Assembly (NCBI GenBank): GCA_947446855.1
Contig: CANFIH010000009.1
Location: 1 to 51,355, forward strand
Direction of reading: 5' to 3'
Length of the DNA: 51,355 nucleotides
Source of the DNA: Burkholderiales bacterium
GTDB taxonomy: Bacteria; Pseudomonadota; Gammaproteobacteria; Burkholderiales; Burkholderiaceae_C
In this document: positions 1 through 9,458 of the stretch, piece after piece
Numbering within the stretch: the stretch's first letter is position 1
How the letters are laid out: each line of letters begins with the position of its first letter
Position numbers and translations under genes: made by a program
The notes under the pieces: generated by a model
The model's database searches: none
Seen by the model: the letters and a program-made list of their open reading frames with translations, nothing else
What the model was told of the DNA's origin: nothing

Positions 1-616
1 GGGCGTGTACCCGAACCCTGTGCCCCATGCCGACATCGTTACATCGACCACACACAAGAGCCTGCGCGGCCCACGCGGCGGCATCATCCTGATGAAGAGT
101 CAGCATGAGAAGGCGATCAACAGCGCCATCTTCCCCGGCCTGCAAGGCGGGCCGTTGATGCATGTCATCGCGGCCAAGGCCGTGGCTTTCAAGGAGGCGC
201 TGGAACCCGGCTTTAAGACCTACCAGCAGCAGGTGCTCAAAAATGCCCAGATCGTGGCCGAAACCCTGACCCAGCGCGGCCTGCGCATCGTCAGCGGCGG
301 CACCCAAAGCCACGTGATGCTGGTGGATCTGCGCTCCAAGGGCATTACCGGCAAAGAAGCCGAGGCTGTGCTGGGCAGCGCCCACATGACCATCAACAAG
401 AACGCCATCCCCAACGACCCGGAAAAGCCCATGGTCACCAGCGGCGTGCGCATTGGCACCCCCGCCATGACCACCCGCGGCTTCAAGGACGAAGAGGCCC
501 GCATGACCGCCAACCTGGTCGCCGACGTCCTGGACAACCCGCGTGACAGTGCCAACCTCGACGCCGTACGCGCCAAGGTACATGCACTGACGGCTCGCTT
601 CCCTGTCTACAAGTAA
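1..616 (+). CDS. glyA: Serine hydroxymethyltransferase, C-terminal part (5' end outside window)
   Basis: This PLP enzyme interconverts serine and glycine and loads one-carbon units onto tetrahydrofolate in the cytoplasm. About 204 C-terminal residues are present; the reading frame enters from the left edge, so the GTG at base 5 is an internal Val and not a start. The stretch [12 protein letters not shown] is the PLP-lysine signature of the family, with the Schiff-base Lys codon at 56-58. The downstream sequence ([14 protein letters not shown], then [13 protein letters not shown]) matches the small domain of bacterial GlyA. The stop is followed after 11 bases by nrdR on the same strand, so the two are probably co-transcribed. 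Only the truncation by the window edge is unusual. Confidence 0.97.
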   Translation, partial: GVYPNPVPHADIVTSTTHKSLRGPRGGIILMKSQHEKAINSAIFPGLQGGPLMHVIAAKAVAFKEALEPGFKTYQQQVLKNAQIVAETLTQRGLRIVSGGTQSHVMLVDLRSKGITGKEAEAVLGSAHMTINKNAIPNDPEKPMVTSGVRIGTPAMTTRGFKDEEARMTANLVADVLDNPRDSANLDAVRAKVHALTARFPVYK

Positions 617-627
617 CTGAAATCCGT

Positions 628-1077
628 ATGAAGTGCCCCTTCTGCAGCCATCAGGAAACCCAGGTCGTGGAAACCCGGATGTCTGAGGACGGGGACTTCA
701 TCCGCAGGCGCCGACGGTGCGGCTCTTGCGAAAAGCGCTTCACCACCTACGAGCGCCCGGACGTCAACTTCCCGGCCATTGTCAAAAAGGATGGCCGTCG
801 CATTGAGTTTGAACGTGCCAAGCTGATTGCCTCCATGAAACTGGCCCTGCGCAAGCGCCCAGTCAGCACCGAGCAAGTGGATGGAGCCATTGAGCGGATA
901 GAAGAAAAGCTGCTGAACCTGGGTCTGCGCGAGGTGCAGTCCACGCGCATCGGTGAACTGGTAATGAGGGAACTCAAAAAACTGGACAAGGTCGCCTATG
1001 TGCGCTTTGCCAGTGTGTACCGCAATTTTGAGGATATTGATGAGTTCCGACTGCTGGTGGATGAGGTGAGCAAGTAA
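628..1077 (+). CDS. nrdR: Transcriptional repressor NrdR
   Basis: NrdR is the nucleotide-sensing repressor of ribonucleotide reductase operons. The protein has 149 residues, the usual family length. An N-terminal zinc ribbon is formed by C3, C6, C31 and C34, followed by an Arg-rich stretch and the F-T-T-Y-E-R motif. An ATP-cone domain then runs from about residue 49 to 139 (start V-K-K-D-G-R; end [11 protein letters not shown]). It lies 11 bases behind glyA, an arrangement common in Burkholderiales. Its stop is four bases from the stop of the convergent pseudopilin gene, and I see no terminator hairpin between them. I saw no obvious NrdR-box pair within the window, so its targets are probably elsewhere. 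Confidence 0.97.
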   Translation: MKCPFCSHQETQVVETRMSEDGDFIRRRRRCGSCEKRFTTYERPDVNFPAIVKKDGRRIEFERAKLIASMKLALRKRPVSTEQVDGAIERIEEKLLNLGLREVQSTRIGELVMRELKKLDKVAYVRFASVYRNFEDIDEFRLLVDEVSK

Positions 1078-1081
1078 GTAT

Positions 1082-1723
1082 CTATTGACAAATAGAGGCC
1101 GACGCTTTTGCGATCCGAATCCGTCCGGCAAAATTAATAATAAGTTGCCTGGCTTCCGGTCCACCTCCCGGCAATGGACATATTGTAATAGTGCCTGCTT
1201 GCAATGCCCCACTCCGCATTTTTGCCTGACCAAACGCTGTAAATGAAACATATTGGCTGACGCTTCCATTGCCAATAACAGTCACCCTGGGCTGAAAATT
1301 CGAATAAGATCTAATTAATTCTTCATTCACCTCACGCGTACCGGAAGCATCTTGGTCATGAAAAATGATCCACCCGCGCTCCCAACCGCCGCCAGACGTG
1401 CAGCTTCTTTCATCGATAGACTTACAGATACAGACCCTGGCGTTTCTGTGGACGGCTTCATTCTTTGCCAGAGCAATATCACCATAGAAGTCTCTTGTCA
1501 TTTGCGTCAAATGTGCCGAAGCCAGTAATCCTTTGAATGCAGGTACGCCCATGGTCAGAGTTATTGCCAAAATAGCCAACACCACCATCATTTCGATGAG
1601 GGTAAAACCAGAACTTAAAATTAGTACAGTGCGAAAAATAGGATAGTGGCGACTCTGTTTATTTCGCAACAGCAGGCAATTTATCTCACAAGGATGCATG
1701 TCCAATAAAAATTTTTTCCACAT
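1082..1723 (-). CDS. GspH/FimT-family pseudopilin (divergent copy)
   Basis: This is a minor pilin-like protein expected to be cleaved by prepilin peptidase and placed in a type IV pilus or type II secretion pseudopilus. The class III signal is clear: G39 then F-T-L-I-E, with Glu at +5, followed by a hydrophobic helix (MMVVLAILAITLTMGVPAF). The rest resembles the GspH beta-sandwich and has three cysteines near the middle (C-I-C-K, then S-C-T). The start is uncertain. The longest frame gives a 39-residue leader, long for this class; ATG at 1699 or TTG near 1669 would give a leader nearer 20-30 residues. No good ribosome binding site supports the longest choice. It points away from the minor-pilin cluster starting at 2014 and is related to the FimT gene there. 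Base composition looks more AT-rich than glyA/nrdR. Confidence 0.85.
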   Translation of the reverse strand: MWKKFLLDMHPCEINCLLLRNKQSRHYPIFRTVLILSSGFTLIEMMVVLAILAITLTMGVPAFKGLLASAHLTQMTRDFYGDIALAKNEAVHRNARVCICKSIDERSCTSGGGWERGWIIFHDQDASGTREVNEELIRSYSNFQPRVTVIGNGSVSQYVSFTAFGQAKMRSGALQAGTITICPLPGGGPEARQLIINFAGRIRIAKASASICQ

Positions 1724-1742
1724 GGAAAGAAATTTAGGTCAA

Positions 1743-1775
1743 TGCAGTACTGCAGTCTTGATCAAATATTGATCA
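1743..1775. promoter_or_regulatory. Two adjacent perfect palindromes upstream of the divergent pseudopilin
   Basis: A 12-bp perfect palindrome TGCAGTACTGCA lies at 1743-1754. TGATCAA-ATA-TTGATCA (7-bp arms, 3-bp spacer) lies at 1759-1775. Both sit 20-52 bases upstream of the divergent pseudopilin start, in the 290-bp space between it and the fimT gene at 2014. The spacing does not fit FNR (TTGAT-N4-ATCAA). An operator for an unknown regulator is an inference; either could occur by chance. The rest of 1776-2013 shows no gene, no clear -35/-10 pair and no good sigma-54 site. Confidence 0.35.
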
Positions 1776-2013
1776 CCGGCCCGGCGTCTTGGTCGGCGCA
1801 GGTCAAGGATTATGTTGTCTCCAATAAAACCCAAAACTGGGAACAGCGATGAGGGCTATTTGTGGCACGGCAGGTCGAGTGCAACTTCAACTGCAATCGC
1901 AGTCTGTCCAAACTCTGGTGCCCACTTCATGCAATTGACCTCACGTCAGACAACCTGAACCGTCTGTCTGAAGCACTCCCTCAACAAGTTGCCCAAAGTT
2001 TAGACTGCTGCTT

Positions 2014-2556
2014 ATGAGAAAAAGTCGGGGATTTACGCTGGTCGAACTGATGGTTGCTATTGCAATAGTCGCCATTTTGGTGGGTATTGCGGCCCCTTCG
2101 TTCAGAAGCATGATCCTGTCGAAAAACATGGCCAGCGCCGTCAATTCTTTTTTGACTGACATGCGTTTTGCACGCAGTGAGGCAATTCGCCGGGGCGGCG
2201 GGGTTGTGATGTGCCAAAGCGCCAGTGCAGAGACCTCCACACCCAGTTGTGATACGAATGGCTGGGCGACGGGGTGGATCATTTTTCACGACCTGGACAA
2301 CAGTCTCACGTATACATCCAATGATGCGCTTATAAAAGTGCAGGGGCCAAGCAACGGAGTGAGTTCCATAACTGGTGGCGCAACCATTTATCAGTTCATG
2401 GGTACAGGCCAACTCAAACTTTCCGCCGTGCAAACTATCGTTTTTGGCAGCGTTCCTCCCTTTGATAGCACGGGTCAACGCACGGTCTGTGTCGGACTGG
2501 GTGGCCGTGCACGCATAGCTGGCGACGGCACGGTCTCTGCGTCGGACTGTAATTAA
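2014..2556 (+). CDS. fimT: GspH/FimT-family minor pilin (pilus cluster)
   Basis: This is the first gene of the forward minor-pilin cluster. The leader is a canonical six residues, M-R-K-S-R-G, cleaved before F-T-L-V-E with Glu at +5. A hydrophobic alpha-1 helix (LMVAIAIVAILVGIAAPSF) and a GspH-type globular domain follow. Cysteines (C68-type C-Q-S and C-D-T-N, then two near the C terminus including the penultimate residue) suggest disulphides. The sequence G-W-A-T-G-W-I-I-F-H-D resembles the divergent pseudopilin (G-W-E-R-G-W-I-I-F-H-D), so the two look like paralogues. In known systems FimT/FimU helps prime pilus assembly together with PilV, PilW, PilX and PilY1. PilV starts seven bases after its stop, so the two are probably one transcript. 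Confidence 0.9.
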   Translation: MRKSRGFTLVELMVAIAIVAILVGIAAPSFRSMILSKNMASAVNSFLTDMRFARSEAIRRGGGVVMCQSASAETSTPSCDTNGWATGWIIFHDLDNSLTYTSNDALIKVQGPSNGVSSITGGATIYQFMGTGQLKLSAVQTIVFGSVPPFDSTGQRTVCVGLGGRARIAGDGTVSASDCN

Positions 2557-2562
2557 TACCCA

Positions 2563-3135
2563 ATGTACTTAGCCAAACACCACCAAACGGGCGCTTCTTT
2601 GATTGAAGTCCTTGTAGCCATTTTGCTGCTTTCATTTGGCATGCTGGCGCTTGGATCGATGCTGTCCTTTGCGGTGCAGGCTCCAAAGCTTTCCATCCTG
2701 CGCACAGCCGCAGTCAATATCGCAAACAGCCATGTGGAGCGCATTCGTGCCAACCCGGAAGGCTTTGCCAAAGCGGACGGGACTGGCGGGAGTTACGCGG
2801 CGTCTCTGCATGACACAAGCTGGTCAAACACCCAAATCACGGCTTCAAACCAATGTACATACCCGGATTGCACAGCGCAGACTGTGGCGACCATGGACAT
2901 TGAAGACACGCGCATGGCGATTCGCAGGCAGCTGCCTGCAGGCGACATGGTTACCAAATGCAGTACAACACCTTGCATCAAGACTTCTTACGGGGAATTG
3001 TGGGTGATCTGGAAAGAACCCAGTACGGTGAGCCTTCTCAGCAGTTCATCCGATAACTGTCCGAGCGAACTCACGTCCAGCTATTACGGCACCGAGCCCC
3101 CGCGCTGCCTGTACATCCGGTTCAAAGTTGAGTGA
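2563..3135 (+). CDS. pilV: Type IV pilus modification/minor pilin PilV
   Basis: PilV is a minor pilin of the priming complex at the pilus tip, inserted in the inner membrane before assembly. The leader M-Y-L-A-K-H-H-Q-T-G is cleaved before A-S-L-I-E (Glu at +5). The helix VLVAILLLSFGMLALGSML is followed by R-T-A-A-V-N-I-A-N-S, the usual PilV continuation. The 190 residues fit the family. Several Cys pairs (C-T-Y-P-D-C and C-S-T-T-P-C) are probably disulphides. There is no strong Shine-Dalgarno in front of the ATG, and the gap to fimT is 6 bases, so translational coupling is likely. pilW follows closely. Confidence 0.9.
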   Translation: MYLAKHHQTGASLIEVLVAILLLSFGMLALGSMLSFAVQAPKLSILRTAAVNIANSHVERIRANPEGFAKADGTGGSYAASLHDTSWSNTQITASNQCTYPDCTAQTVATMDIEDTRMAIRRQLPAGDMVTKCSTTPCIKTSYGELWVIWKEPSTVSLLSSSSDNCPSELTSSYYGTEPPRCLYIRFKVE

Positions 3136-3145
3136 GATCAGACCG

Positions 3146-4159
3146 ATGACACGTACCTCGCCCATACAGTCAGTTCAATACAGTGCAGGCTTCTCGCTGG
3201 TCGAGCTGCTGGTTTCTATCGCCATCGGATTGGTCATCATCATGGCCGCGATGTCCGCCTACCAAGGAGCTGCCAGTTCCAGCAAAATGGTAGAGGCGCA
3301 AAGCCGGATGAACGATGACGCGCAAGCAGCACTGAGCATACTGACTGAACAATTGCGCATGTCGGGCAATAACCCAGCACAGCCTAACAGGGCAGATTTG
3401 TCGCGTCGCAATCCTGTATACGGCACCACCCCCTTTACAACGACACCTGCTACGTTCACGCTCTCAGCCTTCAGCATTCGGGGTTGCGATGGCAAGTTCA
3501 GTGACATCTTGACCGCGACCTCGCTCGACACGCTGACTGCGTGCGGCACCTCCACATCACCCGACTCGATTGCGATAAATTTCGAGGCAGATCGCTACAA
3601 CACGAATGCAACCGCATCCGGCCCGGCAGACTGCGTCGGTAGCGGTTTGCCAACCATTACTGCCACCTTCCCCGTCACCACTCCCACCACGGCTGTCAGC
3701 GCAACCTACTCCGTAGCGGACAACCGGTTTTACATAGGCAACGCCACGGTTGCGATACCGAGCTTTACCGGGACCTCGTCCAACACGGTAGTTCCCAGCC
3801 TGTATTGCAAGGGTAGTGCCAGTGCGAATGGCCAACCTCTGGTGGAGAACGTAGAAGACATGCAATTCCTGTACGGTACCGTGGTCACTAACGCAACGAC
3901 GACGGCAACCGCAACTAAAGCATCAGTAGCCGGCTATCTACGTGCCAACGAAGTCGTGGCGCAGGCTGATTGGGGCAAAGTCATTGCAGTGCGTATTTGC
4001 GTGCTGGTGCGCAGCGAGAACCCAGTGGTCTCGGACGCGGCGTCGGCACGTTATGACGATTGCCAGGGCAATCTCAATGTCAGCGCCCCCGATCTGCGGC
4101 TGCGCCGTGCCTACACCACCACAGTTTCACTTAGAAACAGGCAACTATGGCTGCCCTAG
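3146..4159 (+). CDS. pilW: Type IV pilus minor pilin PilW
   Basis: PilW belongs to the minor-pilin set that caps and primes the pilus. I chose the ATG at 3146, which has G-A-G-A in front and leaves a 15-residue leader ending in S-A-G before F-S-L-V-E (Glu at +5). A TTG at 3128, overlapping the end of pilV, is the alternative. The hydrophobic helix LLVSIAIGLVIIMAAMSAY is followed by S-S-S-K-M-V-E-A-Q-S-R-M-N-D-D-A, typical of PilW. A Ser/Thr/Ala-rich globular region with a few cysteines follows. The length (337 residues) fits. The C-terminal part (A-V-R-I-C-V-L-V-R-S, then R-R-A-Y-T-T-T-V-S-L-R-N-R) is the standard PilW ending. Confidence 0.9.
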   Translation: MTRTSPIQSVQYSAGFSLVELLVSIAIGLVIIMAAMSAYQGAASSSKMVEAQSRMNDDAQAALSILTEQLRMSGNNPAQPNRADLSRRNPVYGTTPFTTTPATFTLSAFSIRGCDGKFSDILTATSLDTLTACGTSTSPDSIAINFEADRYNTNATASGPADCVGSGLPTITATFPVTTPTTAVSATYSVADNRFYIGNATVAIPSFTGTSSNTVVPSLYCKGSASANGQPLVENVEDMQFLYGTVVTNATTTATATKASVAGYLRANEVVAQADWGKVIAVRICVLVRSENPVVSDAASARYDDCQGNLNVSAPDLRLRRAYTTTVSLRNRQLWLP

Positions 4160-4218
4160 CCTTATCCATTACCACGAGCCCAGGCGATGCCAGTTCCGCA
4201 CAAGGTCACCTCAATCTG

Positions 4219-4776
4219 ATGCTTACACCCAATCAAATAACGAAGCAATGTCAGAGGGGCGTGGTGCTGATCGTGGCGCTGATCCTGCTTGTCATCATCT
4301 CGTTGCTGGCAGCCACCAGCATGCGCAGCGCCAGTTCTACGGAGAGCATTGCTGGCAACGTACGCACTACCGCCTTGGCAATGGAAGCTGCAGAAATTGC
4401 ATTGCGTCACTGCGAATCATCTGCCATCAAGTTCCTCAAGGTCCATGCAGGTGACACCAGCTCCGCCGAAGCCACTTACGCCACCACATTCGTCGACGGC
4501 AGCATGTCGGTGGCAAACACCCTTCAATGGGAAAGCACGTCCACATGGGACAGCGGTGGCGCCTATGTACTACCCACCAGCCTGGTTGGCACTGCCACCT
4601 ACAAGCGAGCCCCCGAGTGCATGATCGAGCTGACAAGCAGTGGCACACCCACCACCGTCGTTGCCCCTGCCTCCTTTGTCATCACTGCACGTGGCTTTGG
4701 GCCCGAAGTGGCTGCCGGCACCGGGCGCCCCTCAGGCTCTGAAGTGTGGCTGCAGTCCACTATTGAAGTTGAATAG
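4219..4776 (+). CDS. pilX: Type IV pilus minor pilin PilX
   Basis: PilX is a minor pilin that in other bacteria works with PilY1 at the pilus tip. The N terminus Q-C-Q-R-G before V-V-L-I-V-A-L-I-L-L matches PilX, which typically lacks the Glu-5 of other pilins; here position +5 is Val. S-A-S-S-T-E-S-I-A-G-N is the usual continuation. I prefer the ATG at 4219, giving a 14-residue leader; the open frame extends upstream to an ATG at 4147 inside the end of pilW, which would make the leader unusually long. The product is 185 residues from 4219. pilY1 starts 12 bases after the stop. Confidence 0.85.
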   Translation: MLTPNQITKQCQRGVVLIVALILLVIISLLAATSMRSASSTESIAGNVRTTALAMEAAEIALRHCESSAIKFLKVHAGDTSSAEATYATTFVDGSMSVANTLQWESTSTWDSGGAYVLPTSLVGTATYKRAPECMIELTSSGTPTTVVAPASFVITARGFGPEVAAGTGRPSGSEVWLQSTIEVE

Positions 4777-4788
4777 AAGGAACGAGTC

Positions 4789-7700
4789 ATGTCCAAGATG
4801 CATCGCAGTGTCCAGATTCTGAGTGGTATCTTGTGGTTGGCTGTATGCACGCTAGCGCATGCGCAACCTTCTCAAATACCGCTGCTGACTCGCAGTGCAT
4901 CGGTAGAGCCCAATCTGGTCTTGATGTTCGATGACTCGGCGTCGATGCCTGCCCAGTTTATTTATCAGTATGGTGGCACACAGGGTGTTTATGGCCGTAC
5001 CGGGCCAGGCTCTGCCAGCAACACCGCGAGTTGCAGCGACACCCTGTCCATGACCACGACTTGTACGTACAACCCGCCTTCAGTTGCCAGTAGCACATGG
5101 GTTAGCGGCGCCACCTATGCTGCGAATGTACTGGTGACCAGTCCGCTGGATTTTGGGACTTACAAACGCAATGCAACGGCATGTCCACCTGCCAACTGGA
5201 TCAATCAAAACTATTCCGCCGGCGTCCTCGTAACCTACAGTTCACAGGTCTACAGGCGCACTACCACGACGAGCGGCTTCACCAGGTCGAATAACCCGGT
5301 CGTCGCCGGCACTACCTACTGGACACCAATGGGCGCCACTACCTGCTTGACAGATGACCCGTCGAGCGCAAGCGGCAGTAATTATTGGAACAGCGTCACA
5401 CCTGGCGCCATCGAGTACGCTCAACTTTCACCCGATGTCAACGGCATCCACTACGACCCCCGCGTACGCTACAAACCGCGCATTGGCTACGACGGGTCTA
5501 CCGCTGCCGCACTGACAGCCGTTGGCACACCGTCTACCGCAGACTTCTCCGTTTATTTTTACAAGGATGGCAACGGAAAGAATGTGGTCTGGCCAGGCAA
5601 AATTACCAGCACAAACAGCGCGGGGGGCGACCCGTTTCGCGATCCCTTGCTGGCAACGGCTTACTTCATTCCATCCGTCAGTGCATCCTCGCTAAATAGC
5701 GCAAATGCACCATCTCCCCTTGCTGCGGGCGCTGAGACCGGCCTCGTTTATCCCAACATCGTAACCAACAGCAATGCGTCTCAGCACTTGCCCAAGTTTC
5801 TGGATCGAACAGATTGCACTGGAGGCACTGCCACCAGTACCTATTGCACCGTGGCCGATGAACAGCTCAATTACGCAATTTGGAAGAAATACCACAGCAA
5901 CCGCCTCGACTTGGCCAAAACCGGTCTGGGCTACGCATTCCAAAATCTGACCGCCAGCCTTCGCCTGGGTTGGGGCGTTATCAATACGCTGGACGGTGGT
6001 ACGCTGGACTCGGGCGTTGGCCTGTTTGACACCGCGCGCAAGCAGGCCTTTTACGACTGGCTTCACGCTCGCACAGGATCCGTCCCTGGCACACCCAACC
6101 GGCTGGCGCTCAAAACCGTGGGTGAGTATTACAAGCGTGCTGACATCAAAGGGCCCTGGTCCAACTCGCCCGACCCCACTTCCATAGGGTCCACCTTTAT
6201 TACCACCTCTGGCTCCGATGACGCTACGGCGCGTGCAAAGCACTTTTCCTGCAGACGCAACTACGCCATGCTGGTCACCGACGGGTATTACAACGACAGC
6301 ACGGGCAGCATTGGGGTGGGCAATGTGGATGGAACAGCCATAACCGCCATCGCTGGCAGCACGCCGTCAGGATCGGCCCTTAGCTACAGCTACAACGGCA
6401 GTCAAAACCCTTACCCAGGGGGTGGTACCGACACCATGGCAGACGTTGCCATGAAATACTGGATTACCGATCTGCGCACTGACCTACCCAACAATGTCAA
6501 ACAAGTAACCACCAACGGCCTGGTTTCCAATCCATCCTTCTGGCAAAACATGGGGTTTTACGCGGTGGGTCTTGGCATCTACGGCACCTTGACTCAAACC
6601 CCTGCGACGCTGGCCAACCTGTCCGCATCGCCTCAGCTTCCCAACACCAATATTGCGGGAACCTCGGTCACCGGATGGCCGACCGCCGTTGGCGACCAGG
6701 AAGAGGCGGTGGACGACATGTGGCATGCCACCATCAATGGGCGTGGTCGACTGTTGAGCGCCAAAAATTCCGGCGAACTGAGCAATGCGGTGGAAGGCAT
6801 GTTGGCTGAAATCAACCTGGTCGATTCTTCCCAGTCAGGCGTGGCCGCCTCCGCGGCGGCATTGGTCACCAATACGCGCAAATACAGCCCTCGCTACACC
6901 ACGGGTTCATGGAACGGCGACATTATTGCCACGGTCTTGGACGCCGGTAGTGCTGCAGACAAATGCATTGCCTGGCAGATTACCGAAAACTCAACCGAAA
7001 ACGCCACCCTGCTTCCTTTTTGCCAACCCAATCCCGGCACGGCAGCCGCAACCGGCAACGGCATTCCAGCCTTTGGTTCCCGTAATATTTACACTTGGAA
7101 CGGTTCTGGTTATGGAAATTTCGACTCGTCCAATACCTACGTAACCAGCAATGTTGTTGGTGGCAGCAACGCCAATCTGATCAACTTCCTACGAGGCGAC
7201 CAGAGCAATGAGGACGTGACGGTCAACGGCATTATCACGACACCCCGGTCGTACCGGACGCGCACCAAACTCCTGGGTGACATTATTAATTCGACACCCA
7301 CCTTTATCGGCGGTGCCCTGGACATGGGCTACGACAAACTGCCCGCTGGCAGCAATGGTCAGGCCAGCTACAGTGCCTATGTGCAACTCAAGAAAGCGCG
7401 CACGGAAGGCGTGCTGTTCGCAGGTGCCAATGACGGCATGTTGCATGGCTTCAGGGACACCACGGGTGTGGAGGTATTTGCCTTCGTGCCGCGCGCGATC
7501 ATGCCCAATCTGCACCTGCTCGCAAGCAGAAGCTATAGCCACACCTACTATGTAGATGGAACTACGACCGAAGTAGATGCATGCCTGGGCACCGCGAACA
7601 GGAATTGTGCAGCGTCCGAATGGTCGAACCTGTTGGTTGGTTCATTGGGCGCCGGTGGGAAGGAAGTTTTTGCCATTGATGTGACCACGCTGACGCCTTC

Positions 7701-8838
7701 TCCCAGTATGGGCATGAGTGCCTCCAACATCAAATGGGAGATAACGTCAGCCTCTACCGGTTTCGGGAATTTGGGCTACACGCTTGCCGACGTCCAGACC
7801 GGTCTTTTACCCAACGGCACCTGGGTGGCGGTGTTTGGTAATGGCTACTACGGAGCTGATGGCAAGGCGCACCTGTACGTTGCGAACCTGAATACGGGGG
7901 CGTTTATCCAAGACATTGACACTGGTGTGGGCAGTGGCAATGGGCTGAGCGGCGTCACGCTGGCACTGGACAGCAACAAACGCATCCTTGGCGCGTACGC
8001 CGGCGACCTCAAGGGCAATATGTGGAAATTTGACTTGGCCGGAGGTTCCGCCAGCAAGTTGTATGCAGCGGGAAGCACCAAGCCGGTTACGGCGCCACCG
8101 GCTATCGTGGACCACCCCAATGGCGGCCGCGTCGTCACTTTTGGAACCGGCAAACTTTTTGATACGGGTGACACGGCCGCGGGCAGCACGCAATCCTTTT
8201 ACGGCATCTGGGACAGCGTGGCATTTGGGGCAAGCACCACGACGCTGCTAGAGGCCAACCGCACAAGCGACCTGGTACAGCAAACCCTGGGGTCCGCGAT
8301 AGCCGGCACTTATGTGTCCACCAATGCCAATCTAACGACGCAGAATGTCTCGCTGAGCGGCTATAGTCAAACCAAAAACGCGATCGATTGGACCACCAAG
8401 AAAGGCTGGTTCCTTGACATGCCATCCAGTGGCGAGCGGATGGTATACCCCATGGCCTCACTTTTCGGGCGATTGGTTCTGGCCTACACCATCTCGCCTT
8501 CAAGTAGCAGCGACCCCTGTACCCAAACACAATCCGGCAACGCCTGGAGCTATGTGTTTGACCTGTTGACAGGTGCGCGCCCCGATTCCGATGTGTACTT
8601 GGGATGTATTGGCTGCAGCCGGCTGTCCTTGTCCAAGGGCCCCATCGGACCACCGGTTGTCATTTGCCAGGTCAGCAACACTGGTAGTTGTTTCGCCCTA
8701 CCACCAACCGACTGCCGCCCGGGCGACTCCAATTGCCCATCTCCTCCGGAAATCAAGAAATTTTGTGGAGCGCAGACAGGCATTCCTTGTGCCCCCAGCA
8801 AGGTTAAACGGACTTGGCGACAGCTGTTCATGCGCTAG
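4789..8838 (+). CDS. pilY1: Type IV pilus tip adhesin/assembly protein PilY1
   Basis: PilY1 is a large secreted protein carried at the pilus tip; in other species it controls retraction, adhesion and surface sensing. A Sec signal peptide (about residues 1-25, ending A-H-A) is visible. The N-terminal half has a von Willebrand A-like fold with a MIDAS D-D-S-A-S at residues 48-52. The C-terminal half (from about residue 790: F-L-R-G-D, R802-G803-D804, then the beta-propeller) is the conserved PilC/PilY domain, with motifs [10 protein letters not shown] and [13 protein letters not shown]. The calcium loop expected just before that last motif (D-x-D/N-x-D-G-x-x-D) is not intact: residues 1061-1069 read D-S-N-K-R-I-L-G-A. 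The last 70 residues contain eight cysteines. The start has a good ribosome binding site (AAGGA). At 1349 residues it is within the family range. Confidence 0.95.
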   Translation: MSKMHRSVQILSGILWLAVCTLAHAQPSQIPLLTRSASVEPNLVLMFDDSASMPAQFIYQYGGTQGVYGRTGPGSASNTASCSDTLSMTTTCTYNPPSVASSTWVSGATYAANVLVTSPLDFGTYKRNATACPPANWINQNYSAGVLVTYSSQVYRRTTTTSGFTRSNNPVVAGTTYWTPMGATTCLTDDPSSASGSNYWNSVTPGAIEYAQLSPDVNGIHYDPRVRYKPRIGYDGSTAAALTAVGTPSTADFSVYFYKDGNGKNVVWPGKITSTNSAGGDPFRDPLLATAYFIPSVSASSLNSANAPSPLAAGAETGLVYPNIVTNSNASQHLPKFLDRTDCTGGTATSTYCTVADEQLNYAIWKKYHSNRLDLAKTGLGYAFQNLTASLRLGWGVINTLDGGTLDSGVGLFDTARKQAFYDWLHARTGSVPGTPNRLALKTVGEYYKRADIKGPWSNSPDPTSIGSTFITTSGSDDATARAKHFSCRRNYAMLVTDGYYNDSTGSIGVGNVDGTAITAIAGSTPSGSALSYSYNGSQNPYPGGGTDTMADVAMKYWITDLRTDLPNNVKQVTTNGLVSNPSFWQNMGFYAVGLGIYGTLTQTPATLANLSASPQLPNTNIAGTSVTGWPTAVGDQEEAVDDMWHATINGRGRLLSAKNSGELSNAVEGMLAEINLVDSSQSGVAASAAALVTNTRKYSPRYTTGSWNGDIIATVLDAGSAADKCIAWQITENSTENATLLPFCQPNPGTAAATGNGIPAFGSRNIYTWNGSGYGNFDSSNTYVTSNVVGGSNANLINFLRGDQSNEDVTVNGIITTPRSYRTRTKLLGDIINSTPTFIGGALDMGYDKLPAGSNGQASYSAYVQLKKARTEGVLFAGANDGMLHGFRDTTGVEVFAFVPRAIMPNLHLLASRSYSHTYYVDGTTTEVDACLGTANRNCAASEWSNLLVGSLGAGGKEVFAIDVTTLTPSPSMGMSASNIKWEITSASTGFGNLGYTLADVQTGLLPNGTWVAVFGNGYYGADGKAHLYVANLNTGAFIQDIDTGVGSGNGLSGVTLALDSNKRILGAYAGDLKGNMWKFDLAGGSASKLYAAGSTKPVTAPPAIVDHPNGGRVVTFGTGKLFDTGDTAAGSTQSFYGIWDSVAFGASTTTLLEANRTSDLVQQTLGSAIAGTYVSTNANLTTQNVSLSGYSQTKNAIDWTTKKGWFLDMPSSGERMVYPMASLFGRLVLAYTISPSSSSDPCTQTQSGNAWSYVFDLLTGARPDSDVYLGCIGCSRLSLSKGPIGPPVVICQVSNTGSCFALPPTDCRPGDSNCPSPPEIKKFCGAQTGIPCAPSKVKRTWRQLFMR

Positions 8839-8870
8839 CATCAGACCTTGCAAGACTTGGAGTTCTACCC

Positions 8871-9371
8871 ATGCGTTCCCACTCATTCGAACCGAAGCTC
8901 AGCACCAGGGGATTCACCCTGATCGAACTCATGATTGCGGTGGCCATTATTGGCATTTTGGCCGCCGTTGCCATCCCCTCGTACACCAGTTATGTCGCCA
9001 GAGCGCGGCGGGCCGATGCCAGAACCCAGTTACTTCAGGTGGCCCAGTTCATGCAGCGGTTCTATGCGGCGAATGACAGCTACAAGGAAGATCGCGCGGC
9101 AACACCCAATCAAATCATTGACGTCGTTCCCGCCAGCCTGAAACAATCCCCGGCCGACAGCACTGCACTCTACAACCTCACTATTCCACTGGGCATAACG
9201 CCGCTCACCAACGCTTCGAGTTACACGATCCGCATGGTGCCTGCCACCGGTGGCAGCATGGCCAGCGACGAGTGCGGCACCTTCACTCTCACGTCGACGG
9301 GTTTACGCGGAATCATCGTGGGTGGCACTGAGACCACTAGCGGCGCTTTGCGAGACAAGTGCTGGAAATAG
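8871..9371 (+). CDS. pilE: Type IV pilin, PilE-like
   Basis: This pilin is processed by prepilin peptidase and forms or decorates type IV pili. The ATG at 8871 gives a 14-residue leader ending S-T-R-G before F-T-L-I-E (Glu at +5); the frame is open further upstream into the end of pilY1 but that part is not pilin-like. The helix [19 protein letters not shown] is textbook. The C terminus has the disulphide pair C135 (D-E-C-G-T-F-T-L) and C164 (K-C-W-K), the D-region layout of PilE-type pilins in Comamonadaceae. The 166 residues fit. Because it follows the minor-pilin/pilY1 genes, it may be an accessory pilin and not the major subunit. Confidence 0.9.
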   Translation: MRSHSFEPKLSTRGFTLIELMIAVAIIGILAAVAIPSYTSYVARARRADARTQLLQVAQFMQRFYAANDSYKEDRAATPNQIIDVVPASLKQSPADSTALYNLTIPLGITPLTNASSYTIRMVPATGGSMASDECGTFTLTSTGLRGIIVGGTETTSGALRDKCWK

Positions 9372-9458
9372 TAGGTTTGCTCTCTTGGCAAAAATTCTTT
9401 GTCGTCATTCCTGAATCGACATGCTCAGCACAACCCAACTGATTTCAATCATCGACCC

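Noticed and set aside
1758-1775. FNR box
   Set aside because: The TTGAT and ATCA halves do not have the required 4-base spacer.
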